From a bacterium (GTDB taxonomy: Bacteria; Bacillota; Clostridia; Oscillospirales; Oscillospiraceae), in assembly GCA_004560375.1 (NCBI GenBank), contig SFVC01000003.1, forward strand, positions 1 through 64,000: a DNA stretch of 64,000 bases. The letters are read 5' to 3'. The notes beneath the pieces are model-generated. The model was not told the DNA's origin. It did no database searches and saw nothing but the letters and a program-made list of their open reading frames with translations. Positions 16,298 to 23,613 of the stretch are shown here, piece after piece. The position numbers were made by a program, and so were the translations under genes. Numbering within the stretch: position 1 is the first letter of the stretch; each line of letters opens with the position of its first letter.

Positions 16298-17431
16298 ATG
16301 TTTCGCGTGATCAAAACGGAGGGCGCCGCCCGCCGGGGGGAGTTCACCTGCCCCCATGGAACGGCCCAGACCCCGGTCTTTATGAACGTGGGCACCCAGG
16401 GGGCCATCAAGGGGGCGGTTTCCGCCCTGGACTTGAAGGAGCTGGGCTGCCAGATCGAGCTTTCCAACACCTACCACCTCCACCTGCGCCCCGGTGACGG
16501 CGTGGTGCGGCAGCTGGGGGGGCTCCACAAATTCATGGGCTGGGACGGCCCCATGCTCACCGACTCCGGCGGCTTCCAGGTGTTCTCCCTGGCGGGGCTG
16601 CGGAAGATCACCGAGGAGGGAGTCACCTTCGCCTCCCACATTGACGGCAGGCGGATCTTTATGGGTCCCGAGGAGTCCATGGCCATCCAGTCCAACCTGG
16701 GCAGCGACGTGGCCATGGCCTTTGACGAGTGCGTGGAAAACCCCGCCCCTTACGACTACGCCAAGGCCTCCTGTGAGCGCACCCTGCGGTGGCTGGAGCG
16801 GTGCAAGGCGGAGCACGACCGGCTGTGCGCCCTGCCGGACTGCGTGAACCCGGGGCAGGTGCTGTTCGGCATCAACCAGGGGGCCACCTACGAGGATCTG
16901 CGGGTGTGGCACATGAAGGAGACGGCCAAGATCGACTGCGGCGGCTACGCCATCGGCGGCCTGGCGGTGGGGGAGCCCACCGAGGTGATGTATCAGATCA
17001 TCGAGGCGGTGGAGCCCCATATGCCCGCAGACAAGCCCCGGTATCTCATGGGGGTGGGCACGCCGTCCAACATCATCGAAGCGGTGGCCCGGGGGGTGGA
17101 CTTCTTTGACTGCGTGATGCCCGCCCGCAACGCCCGCCACGGCAAGTTGTTCACCTGGGAGGGGTCGCTGAACCTGAAAAATGAGCGGTTCAAGCTGGAT
17201 GAGCGGCCCATCGATCCCCACTGCGACTGCCCGGTGTGCCAAAAGTTCTCCCGGGCCTACCTGCGCCACCTGTTTGTGGCGGGGGAGATGCTGGCCATGC
17301 GGCTGGCGGTGATGCACAACCTGTATTTCTACAACGAGCTGACCCGGCGGATCCGGGAGGCCCTGGATGCGGGGCAGTTTGCCTCGTTCCGGGCGGAATA
17401 TTCAGAGAAGCTGGCGAGGCGGGCGGACTGA
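16298..17431 (+). CDS. tgt: tRNA-guanine(34) transglycosylase
   Basis: Tgt exchanges guanine 34 for preQ1 in GUN-anticodon tRNAs. The 377-residue protein shows the catalytic Asp in LTDSGGFQVFSL near residue 93, the second active-site region GGYAIGGLAVGEP, and the zinc site CDCPVCQ with a His about 26 residues on. GAGGAGAA precedes ATG 16298. It closes the spoIID-like/queA/tgt group and is followed by a strong hairpin. Confidence 0.97.
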   Translation: MFRVIKTEGAARRGEFTCPHGTAQTPVFMNVGTQGAIKGAVSALDLKELGCQIELSNTYHLHLRPGDGVVRQLGGLHKFMGWDGPMLTDSGGFQVFSLAGLRKITEEGVTFASHIDGRRIFMGPEESMAIQSNLGSDVAMAFDECVENPAPYDYAKASCERTLRWLERCKAEHDRLCALPDCVNPGQVLFGINQGATYEDLRVWHMKETAKIDCGGYAIGGLAVGEPTEVMYQIIEAVEPHMPADKPRYLMGVGTPSNIIEAVARGVDFFDCVMPARNARHGKLFTWEGSLNLKNERFKLDERPIDPHCDCPVCQKFSRAYLRHLFVAGEMLAMRLAVMHNLYFYNELTRRIREALDAGQFASFRAEYSEKLARRAD

Positions 17432-17458
17432 GGAACCGGCCGCCGGAGCGCAAGACAA

Positions 17459-17507
17459 AACGAAGCGGCCTCCCGCCGGATATTCCGGATGGGGAGGCCG
17501 CTTCGTT
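17459..17507. terminator. Bidirectional terminator between tgt and the DUF4330 gene
   Basis: A 16-bp stem (AACGAAGCGGCCTCCC and its complement) with a 17-base loop is flanked by an A-rich run on one side and TTGCTATTT on the other. It can serve both converging transcripts. Confidence 0.75.
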
Positions 17508-17537
17508 GCTATTTGACGGGAGGACGGAGCGCAGCGC

Positions 17538-18074
17538 TCACTGCTCGTAGCTCCAACGGGCGTCCAGGATGACTCCATAGAAGTCAAAGTGGGCGGTCTT
17601 GACGTACTGGTTGTTGCCCACCCGAACCTCCTGACTGCCCACGGCGTTGGTGATGGTGTTGGTGACCGTGGACTCCAGGGTGAAGGTGAGATCCAGCCGG
17701 GTATCGTCCCCGGAGGAGGGAACCGCGCTGACCTGGCCGTTGGCGTCGGTGGTGTAGGTGATGTGGGGGACAGCCACGCAGTCGGTCACATAGCCGTCAA
17801 GAAGCTGGGTGCCGGTCATCAGCCGATCTTTTTTGTCCGTGGCCTTGTCCACGAAGCGGCGAACCACCTCATAGGACTCGGGCGGGACGTTGGGGACGGT
17901 GACGGTGTATACGATGGTGACGGGCTCCCTGTCGTTGGTGGGCATACCGGAGACTTGCTTCCTGGTCATCCTGGCCACCAGCAGCACCGCCACCGCCGCC
18001 ACCAGCAGCAGGGCCAGCAGGTCAATTACATTCAGTTTGCCGAACAGGCGGCCTTTTTCGTCGATCACTTTCAT
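17538..18074 (-). CDS. DUF4330 domain-containing membrane-anchored protein
   Basis: A 178-residue protein with one N-terminal transmembrane helix (about residues 17-36, after KLNVID) and an external domain rich in beta-forming residues and Thr/Val, ending WSYEQ. It matches the DUF4330 pattern, which commonly sits beside polysaccharide genes. Here it is last in a minus-strand group with an O-antigen-ligase-like protein and a glycosyltransferase, so an accessory role in envelope glycan export is plausible but unproven. Confidence 0.7.
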   Translation of the reverse strand: MKVIDEKGRLFGKLNVIDLLALLLVAAVAVLLVARMTRKQVSGMPTNDREPVTIVYTVTVPNVPPESYEVVRRFVDKATDKKDRLMTGTQLLDGYVTDCVAVPHITYTTDANGQVSAVPSSGDDTRLDLTFTLESTVTNTITNAVGSQEVRVGNNQYVKTAHFDFYGVILDARWSYEQ

Positions 18075-18119
18075 CGGGATGATCCTTCCTTTTCAAATGT
18101 TTTTTTGATCGCGCGGCGC

Positions 18120-19685
18120 TCAGGCGTGAGGTACGGGGGAGGGCCGCTCCTGTCCGGACAGGCGGACGCCTGCCAGCAGCAGGGACACCGTGAACCAGAA
18201 GATCAGCATGACCCGGGGATAGGTGAACAGATAATCGGCCATACCGCTCACCAGGCTGCCGCACACCGCGGCGGCCGCGCCGATGATGATGAGCCGGGCC
18301 TGAGGCGGGCACCCCGGCAGAGCGGCGGCCTTGACGCCCCGCTTGACTGTGTTCCAGCAGCCCACAAGGAAGGCGGTCAGCCCCAGCAGGCCGTGCTCCA
18401 GCCAGAGCTGGAGGTAAACGTTGTGGGAGTGGGTAAATGTGCCCCGAGAGCCGTGGAAGGTGCCCAGCTCCCGAACCGCCGCGCGGCCCGCGTCGGCGCC
18501 CAGCCCGGCCCCGGTAACGGGGGATTGCTGGAGCACGCCGATGGCGGCATTCCACAGAGGGACGCGGCTGCTGGTGGAGCTGTCGCCGCTGTCAAAGATG
18601 GTCAGCAGGCGGTTGCGGACGTGGTCGGGGAGGAGGGGGATACACAGCAGCGCCAGAACGATGAGCGGGGGCAGCAGTTTCCGGTTCCACAGAAACACGA
18701 ACACCACCCCGGCCACCGCCAGCCCCACCCAGCTGCCTCGGGAATAGGTCATGATCAAGGCCAGACCGCCCAGCCCCGCGGCGCCCAGCCCAACCAGCTT
18801 CCACCAGCGGGAGCGGGCCCCCAGCAGGAGGGCGACGGCCACGGGAATGAGAAATACCAGCACCTCGGCGAAGGCGTTGGGATTGTCATAGGCGGAATAG
18901 ATCCGGCTGGGCAAGTCGCTGTTCAGTGACATATCCACGTAGGATCGGTCGATTTCCAGGCCGCCCAGCCGCTGGAGGACGCCCTCAACCGACGCGGCCA
19001 TCATGCCCAGACAGCCGAAGCCCGCCAGGCGGACAAGCTGTCCCTCCTCCTCCACCGTGGATACCAGCACCAGCACACACAGGGCACAGGTGATGTGATA
19101 GGGCAGATAGCGGGCGGACAGGGAAGGGAACATGGACAGCGGCCAGGACAGGCACACGGCGGCAAAATAGCAAAGGAGATAGGGCCCGATGTAGCCCATG
19201 TCCAGCCGAAGGCTCCGCCGCCGCATCCCCCCGGCCACAGCCAGCAGGGTGAGCAGCACAAAGCCGATGAGGGAATAGGCGTTGTTCCACTGGCTGTAGG
19301 GGATGATCAGAATGGCCAGCATCAGCCAGCCGGCGGCGGCGGGAACCTGCTCGCCCAGGCCGAACACCAGGCGGGCGGCGAAGCTGTCGTCCCACACCGG
19401 GCGGATCCGCCGGTAGAGCCAATGGAGCAGGGCGGCGGGCAGATTGATCAGCAGGTTCAGCCCCCGGCACAGCCGGCTGTGCCGCCAGGAGCGGGGGAGC
19501 ACGCCCTCCTTTTCAAAGAAGAAATGGGCCAGAGCGCTGCCATGCCACCAGCGTTTCCACCAGGCGGCGATTGCCCGGAAGCCCTGGGCTATCAGGCTTT
19601 TGTCATACAGCCCGTACAGCGCGCCCCACAGCAGAATGAAGAACTGGCAGACCGCGCTGCCTTGGATCAGGTACAATCGGATCAC
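18120..19685 (-). CDS. O-antigen ligase / Wzy-like polymerase family membrane protein
   Basis: A 521-residue protein with about a dozen hydrophobic segments. The O-antigen-ligase signature region is in the last third: a large loop with TYSRGSWVGL, a PLWNAAIGVL block and GTFTHSHNVYLQLWLEHGLLGL with the conserved His residues. Such enzymes join or polymerise lipid-linked glycans outside the membrane. GTG 19685 overlaps the glycosyltransferase stop (GTGA); the ribosome site is poor, so coupling is likely and the start uncertain. Confidence 0.82.
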   Translation of the reverse strand: MIRLYLIQGSAVCQFFILLWGALYGLYDKSLIAQGFRAIAAWWKRWWHGSALAHFFFEKEGVLPRSWRHSRLCRGLNLLINLPAALLHWLYRRIRPVWDDSFAARLVFGLGEQVPAAAGWLMLAILIIPYSQWNNAYSLIGFVLLTLLAVAGGMRRRSLRLDMGYIGPYLLCYFAAVCLSWPLSMFPSLSARYLPYHITCALCVLVLVSTVEEEGQLVRLAGFGCLGMMAASVEGVLQRLGGLEIDRSYVDMSLNSDLPSRIYSAYDNPNAFAEVLVFLIPVAVALLLGARSRWWKLVGLGAAGLGGLALIMTYSRGSWVGLAVAGVVFVFLWNRKLLPPLIVLALLCIPLLPDHVRNRLLTIFDSGDSSTSSRVPLWNAAIGVLQQSPVTGAGLGADAGRAAVRELGTFHGSRGTFTHSHNVYLQLWLEHGLLGLTAFLVGCWNTVKRGVKAAALPGCPPQARLIIIGAAAAVCGSLVSGMADYLFTYPRVMLIFWFTVSLLLAGVRLSGQERPSPVPHA

Positions 19686-20707
19686 TTCCCTCGGTTCTTG
19701 ATTTGGTAAAGCAGGGCCAGAAGGGTGTAATGGCTGCCCAACAGCAGATCGGCCACCAGCTGCTTGTTGCCCGCCAGGCCCTTGGGCCGCAGACGCTCCA
19801 TGGCCCCGGCCAGCTCTGGTCGAGCGCACAGCGCTTTGAGACAGGCGATTTTTTCCCGGAGGGACTTGGGATTGCCGGGGGCGAACTCGTTGCCCACGGC
19901 GATGAGCAGGCCCGCCCAGCAGGTGCTGTCCTCCCACCCGGGGGACAGCTTGTCCAGCTCATAGCGCTCCGCCAGCGCCTGCTTGCGGGCCAGGAAGCGG
20001 GCGAACTCCTCCTGATAGCGGGGCAGGTAGTTCCGGGTGACGGAAGCGGGATTTTGCAGGTAGATATAGAAGGGGTCGTCCACCATAGCCAGCTTCCGGG
20101 CGTGGAGGCAGTACTCCATCAAAAACAGCTCGTCCTCCAGGTAGGCGCCCTCGAAGACGATCTGGTTGTCCCGGACAATCTCCCGGCTGAACAGAAAGCG
20201 GACGATAAAGCCGTTAAGCACGCCCTGGCCGAAATCAAGCCGCTGACCCAGGAGGGGCTTTACGATGCCCTCCCGCAGCTCCTGAGGGCCGTATGTGCCT
20301 GCGGGAAGGGCTCCGGGATACTCCTCCCGCCGTCCGTCGGGCCAGAGGAGACAGTGACCGCAGCCGGCGGTGTCCGCCCCGGCCCCGGTCAGGGCGGCAT
20401 ACATCACCTCCAGGGTATTGGGCAGGATGTAGTCGTCCGCGTCGCAGAAGGCGATGTATTCCCCCTGGGCGGCGGCGATGCCGTCGTTGCGGGCGCGGCT
20501 CACCCCGCCGTTGGCCTTATGGATGACCCGCACCCGGCTGTCCTCCCGGGCCGCCTGATCGCACAGGGCGCCGCTGCCGTCGGTGGAGCCGTCGTCCACC
20601 AGGATGAGCTCCAGATCCCGGAAGGTCTGGCCCAGCACGAAGCTGACGCAGGTGTGCAGGAAGGACTCCGCCTGATAGACAGGCACGATCACTGAAATGA
20701 CGGGCAT
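19682..20707 (-). CDS. Glycosyltransferase family 2 protein
   Basis: A 341-residue GT-A enzyme. The N-terminal nucleotide-sugar domain has PVISVIVPVYQAESFL, LILVDDGSTDGSGALCD, KANGGVSRARNDGI and the metal-binding FCDADDYI near residue 88. The C-terminal part is helical and family-specific. It transfers a sugar to a glycan or lipid acceptor in the cytoplasm and is first in the operon with the ligase-like protein. AAGGAGGCG precedes ATG 20707. Confidence 0.9.
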   Translation of the reverse strand: MPVISVIVPVYQAESFLHTCVSFVLGQTFRDLELILVDDGSTDGSGALCDQAAREDSRVRVIHKANGGVSRARNDGIAAAQGEYIAFCDADDYILPNTLEVMYAALTGAGADTAGCGHCLLWPDGRREEYPGALPAGTYGPQELREGIVKPLLGQRLDFGQGVLNGFIVRFLFSREIVRDNQIVFEGAYLEDELFLMEYCLHARKLAMVDDPFYIYLQNPASVTRNYLPRYQEEFARFLARKQALAERYELDKLSPGWEDSTCWAGLLIAVGNEFAPGNPKSLREKIACLKALCARPELAGAMERLRPKGLAGNKQLVADLLLGSHYTLLALLYQIKNRGK

Positions 20708-20740
20708 CTGTCCGCCTCCTTTTTTGCACAGGCTTTTAGT

Positions 20741-20769
20741 ATTATATAGCGTCCGTCCCTTTAACGCAA
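20741..20769 (-). promoter_or_regulatory. Promoter of the glycosyltransferase operon
   Basis: On the minus strand TTGCGT (20764-20769), 17 bases, TATAAT (20741-20746). The leader is about 28 bases. Confidence 0.75.
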
Positions 20770-20790
20770 GAGCCTATTTGTTAAGAAATC

Positions 20791-20834
20791 CAAAAGAAAC
20801 CGCCGGATGACAGACACCGTCCGGCGGTTTCTTC
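20791..20834 (-). terminator. Terminator of the mgtC-like gene
   Basis: The arms AAGAAACCGCCGGA (20794-20807) and TCCGGCGGTTTCTT (20820-20833) pair perfectly; on the minus strand TTTT follows. Confidence 0.85.
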
Positions 20835-20854
20835 GCCAATGGGGCAGATGCTTC

Positions 20855-21523
20855 CTAAGCCTGCCAGCGGAGGGATTTGATGTACGGCTGGGCCATGAGC
20901 GGGGTCAGCAGCCTGCCCAGATCCCCGGCGGGACAGGGCAGGCGTTCAAAGCGCAACTCCACGGACAGCACGCCCTCCCACCGGTCGTACCGGAACCCGG
21001 AGGGGGACAGGCCCTGATCCTCCAGGGCCTGCCGGAGGCGCTCCGGGGCGTCGGGGTCGTCGCTGAGCTGGACGATAATAGCCGCCGCCACATGGCCAAT
21101 CATGACGTGATCCCGATGGAGAATGGCCTGCACCACCACAATAAAGCCGGTGCTGAATATGCTGAGCACATACATACCGGCGCCGGTGGTCATGCCGATG
21201 CCCACGGTGGCCCAAAGCCCTGCGGCGGTGGTCAGCCCGGTGATCTCCCGGCTGCGGGCAAAGATGGTGCCCGCCCCCAAAAAGCCGATGGCGGTTACCA
21301 GCCCTGCGGCGATGCGGCCGGGATCTATGCTGACGGCGGGGGAGTTCATCACGTCGGCAAAGCCGTATTTGGACACAATCATCATCATGCAGGAGGCGAA
21401 GCACACGATCAAATGGGTGCGTACTCCCGCCTCTTTGAGCCGGATCTCCCGCTCCAGGCCCACAGCGCCGCCGCAGACCGCAGCCAGGGCCAAACGCAGA
21501 AGACATTCCAATGTATTGGGCAT
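20855..21523 (-). CDS. MgtC/SapB family membrane protein
   Basis: A 222-residue protein. The N-terminal 140 residues hold about four hydrophobic helices with the family blocks GGAVGLEREIRLKEAGVRTH and GFLGAGTIFARS plus GLTTAAGLWATVGIGM. The C-terminal 80 residues form a small soluble domain. MgtC proteins are linked to magnesium limitation and ATP-synthase inhibition in some species; the role here is unknown. A promoter and a terminator make it a single-gene unit. Confidence 0.88.
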   Translation of the reverse strand: MPNTLECLLRLALAAVCGGAVGLEREIRLKEAGVRTHLIVCFASCMMMIVSKYGFADVMNSPAVSIDPGRIAAGLVTAIGFLGAGTIFARSREITGLTTAAGLWATVGIGMTTGAGMYVLSIFSTGFIVVVQAILHRDHVMIGHVAAAIIVQLSDDPDAPERLRQALEDQGLSPSGFRYDRWEGVLSVELRFERLPCPAGDLGRLLTPLMAQPYIKSLRWQA

Positions 21524-21558
21524 GACTTCACCTCCAAACGCCTTCTTTTGATGACTCT

Positions 21559-21588
21559 ATTATACGGCCCGGGCAGGCGGGCTGTCAA
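21559..21588 (-). promoter_or_regulatory. Promoter of the mgtC-like gene
   Basis: On the minus strand TTGACA (21583-21588), 18 bases, TATAAT (21559-21564). Confidence 0.7.
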
Positions 21589-21641
21589 CAAAGGCCAAAA
21601 AATAATTCTACAAAAAGCGGCCAGGGTAGAACAGGGAAGGC

Positions 21642-21666
21642 GCCCCGGGATTTATCCCGAGGCGCC
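21642..21666 (-). terminator. Hairpin after the DUF4234 gene
   Basis: GCGCCCCGGGAT/ATCCCGAGGCGC pair with one G-T-type mismatch over a TTAT-type loop. On the minus strand only a short T-run (TTCCCTGTTC) follows, so it is a weak terminator or a processing stem. Confidence 0.45.
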
Positions 21667-21757
21667 GGACGATTTACAGCAGATTGCGGACAACGCCCCA
21701 GACAACCAGCAGGGCGATGAGCGCCCAGCACCCGCCGCAAGCGGCAGGCGCAACGCA

Positions 21758-22111
21758 TCAGGCGTTGGGGGTGGGGGAGTAGTGATTGACCTCGCTCTGC
21801 ATGATGGCCAGCGTGACGATGGTCAGGCCGAACAGGTTCAACAGCAGGAACAGGATGGGGAAGGAGCCGGGCACCACGCCGTTCCGGGCCCGGGAGGAGT
21901 CCAGCTTGTCGCCCATCTTCCAGCCCCAGTAGATATTGTAGATGCCGCAGGTGACAAGGCTGAGCAGCAGAGACATCCCGCCGCCGGGGCCGGGTTCCTG
22001 GGTGACGGCATCTGTCTCGTTGGTGAGGCAGACATACCAATACAGACCATAGATCCCGCAGGTGACAATGGACAAGATGATACATATGGGGACGTTGCGC
22101 TGAGGAATCAT
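21758..22111 (-). CDS. DUF4234 domain-containing small membrane protein
   Basis: A 117-residue protein with three hydrophobic helices and the duplicated family motif IVTCGIYGLYW (residue 15 on) and LVTCGIYNIYWGW, followed by KMGDKLD. Function is unknown. ATG 22111 is chosen because AAGGAGAG lies 8 bases upstream; an in-frame ATG at 22141 has no such site. The stop is directly followed by an open hydrophobic stretch in the same frame (see finding at 21674). Confidence 0.78.
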   Translation of the reverse strand: MIPQRNVPICIILSIVTCGIYGLYWYVCLTNETDAVTQEPGPGGGMSLLLSLVTCGIYNIYWGWKMGDKLDSSRARNGVVPGSFPILFLLLNLFGLTIVTLAIMQSEVNHYSPTPNA

Positions 22112-22211
22112 GGAAATCTCTCCTTTCTTTGCAAAGAGCATACCACAGTTTGGGGAAACTGTCCACCGTCCGAACTGTTTTTTCAGGAAATCTTAATAGA
22201 GAGGAGACGGA

Positions 22212-23093
22212 TCATAAGGGCTTTATGGTGAAGGAGAGGGTGCGCTTCTCTCCGGATCGGAGGGTGATGCAGTGGGGTTTGTCCTCAAACCGGCCGCTTT
22301 CGTTGTCCCAGGCGGCGCAGCCGTGCCAGGGCTCCAGGCAGAGGAAGGGGGCGTCGGCCCCGGCCATAGTCCAGAAGGCGATCATAGGGAAGTCCCCGAA
22401 CTCCATATGCACGCCCCGACCGGTGTCCTTATGAATGAGGCGCACCCCGGTGGAGCGCAGCCCGTCAAAGATCAGAGTATCCAGCCGGTCAAAGGGCTCG
22501 TGGCTAAGGGGAATCGTGTCCGTGCCGCGGAGGAGGGGGATGCCCGGGCCGGGGGCCAGAAGTCCCTCGGCAGTGAGGGGGAGGGAGTCGGCGTTCTCCA
22601 CGCAGTCGAACACCAGCCGGTAGTCCTCAAACCGCTGCCCGGGGTACAGAGGGCAACGAAAGCCGGTGTGGGCGCCGATGCAGAAGGGCAGGGGGGCCTC
22701 CCCGGGGTTGGAGACGGTGAAAGAGGTGGAAAAGCCGTCCGCCAGCAGCTGGTGTCGAACCTGCAGCAGGAAGGGGAGGGGATAGCGGGCCAGGGTGTCC
22801 GGGCTGTCCCGCAGCTCCAGCACGGCGAAGTCCTCTCCCCGCTCCGCCAGGGTGAATTCGCTCCCCCGGGCAAAGCCGTGGCGGTTCATCTCATAGGTCT
22901 GGCCGCCGATGTCCACCCGGCCGTTTTTCAGGCTGCCCACGATGGGGAACAGAATGGGGTTCCGGCCCGCCCAGTAGGCCGGGTCGCCCCCCCAGATGTA
23001 CTCCGTGCCGGCCCCGTCCCGGAAGGAGATGAGCTCGCCCCCCTTGGTGTCCACGACGGCGGTAAAGGGGCCCTTTTGAAGCGTAACCTGCAT
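22212..23093 (-). CDS. Aldose 1-epimerase family protein
   Basis: A 293-residue galactose-mutarotase-like protein. The catalytic His is in FCIGAHTGFRCPL near residue 148 and the catalytic Glu/Trp in FLCLEPWHG near residue 257; ILFPIVGSLKNG and MNRHGFAR are subfamily blocks. It probably interconverts sugar anomers. GAGGGA precedes ATG 23093. It is a single-gene unit transcribed away from csoR. Confidence 0.88.
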   Translation of the reverse strand: MQVTLQKGPFTAVVDTKGGELISFRDGAGTEYIWGGDPAYWAGRNPILFPIVGSLKNGRVDIGGQTYEMNRHGFARGSEFTLAERGEDFAVLELRDSPDTLARYPLPFLLQVRHQLLADGFSTSFTVSNPGEAPLPFCIGAHTGFRCPLYPGQRFEDYRLVFDCVENADSLPLTAEGLLAPGPGIPLLRGTDTIPLSHEPFDRLDTLIFDGLRSTGVRLIHKDTGRGVHMEFGDFPMIAFWTMAGADAPFLCLEPWHGCAAWDNESGRFEDKPHCITLRSGEKRTLSFTIKPL

Positions 23094-23119
23094 AACAATC
23101 CCTCCTGTCAATTTGTAAC

Positions 23120-23148
23120 AGTATACCATACTCCGCCGGAGAGGGCAA
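23120..23148 (-). promoter_or_regulatory. Promoter of the aldose epimerase gene
   Basis: On the minus strand TTGCCC (23143-23148), 17 bases, TATACT (23120-23125). Confidence 0.6.
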
Positions 23149-23249
23149 GTAGGGGCCGACAATCCCGGCGGCCCGCTTTTCCAGAAATGCGGCCGTGTCG
23201 GGTGTTCAGGCCTTTTATGTGGGCGGGCGTAAAAAACGGGAACTCCCCC

Positions 23250-23278
23250 TTGACAAACCCTCAGCGCTGTGATAGGAT
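23250..23278 (+). promoter_or_regulatory. Promoter of csoR-copA
   Basis: TTGACA (23250-23255), 17 bases, TAGGAT (23273-23278). The -10 element runs into the GC-palindrome operator that follows, so a bound repressor would block polymerase. Confidence 0.75.
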
Positions 23279-23304
23279 AACACTACCCCCCAGGGGGGTG
23301 TTAT
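23277..23304 (+). promoter_or_regulatory. CsoR operator
   Basis: The sequence is a near-perfect palindrome, ATAACAC at one end and TGTTAT at the other, around a CCCCCC-A-GGGGGG core. G/C-tract palindromes of this kind are the known CsoR-family site. Copper binding by CsoR would free the promoter. Confidence 0.85.
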
Positions 23305-23323
23305 GACGAAGGAGGGACAGCCC

Positions 23324-23584
23324 ATGATGGCCGATCAAAAGACGGTGCTGAGGCTGCTGAAAACCGCCCGGGGGCAGATGGACGGCATCATCAAGATGGT
23401 GGAGGAGGATCGCTACTGCATGGACATCTCCCAGCAGGTCACCGCCGCCGACGCCATGCTCCGCCGGGCCAACCGGGAGATCCTCACCGCCCACCTGAAG
23501 CACTGCGTGGAGCACGCGGGCAGCGACACGGAGCGGGCGGAGAAGATCGATGAATTGGTGAAGGCTTTAGAGAAGATACTGTAA
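23324..23584 (+). CDS. csoR: Copper-sensing repressor CsoR
   Basis: An 86-residue all-helical repressor. The copper ligands Cys32, His57 and Cys61 have exactly the 25- and 4-residue spacing of the family's C-H-C set (DRYCMD and AHLKHCVEH), distinguishing it from FrmR or RcnR. ATG 23324 lies 7 bases after AAGGAGGG (23309-23316); the ATG at 23303 lies inside the operator. It is followed by copA after 29 bases and should repress both until Cu(I) rises. Confidence 0.95.
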   Translation: MMADQKTVLRLLKTARGQMDGIIKMVEEDRYCMDISQQVTAADAMLRRANREILTAHLKHCVEHAGSDTERAEKIDELVKALEKIL

Positions 23585-23613
23585 CCGGCATATGCAGACG
23601 AGGTGAACTCAAG

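Noticed and set aside
21755..21757. Selenocysteine at the TGA that ends the DUF4234 gene
   Set aside because: There is no obvious SECIS-like hairpin at the right distance, and the family does not use selenocysteine.
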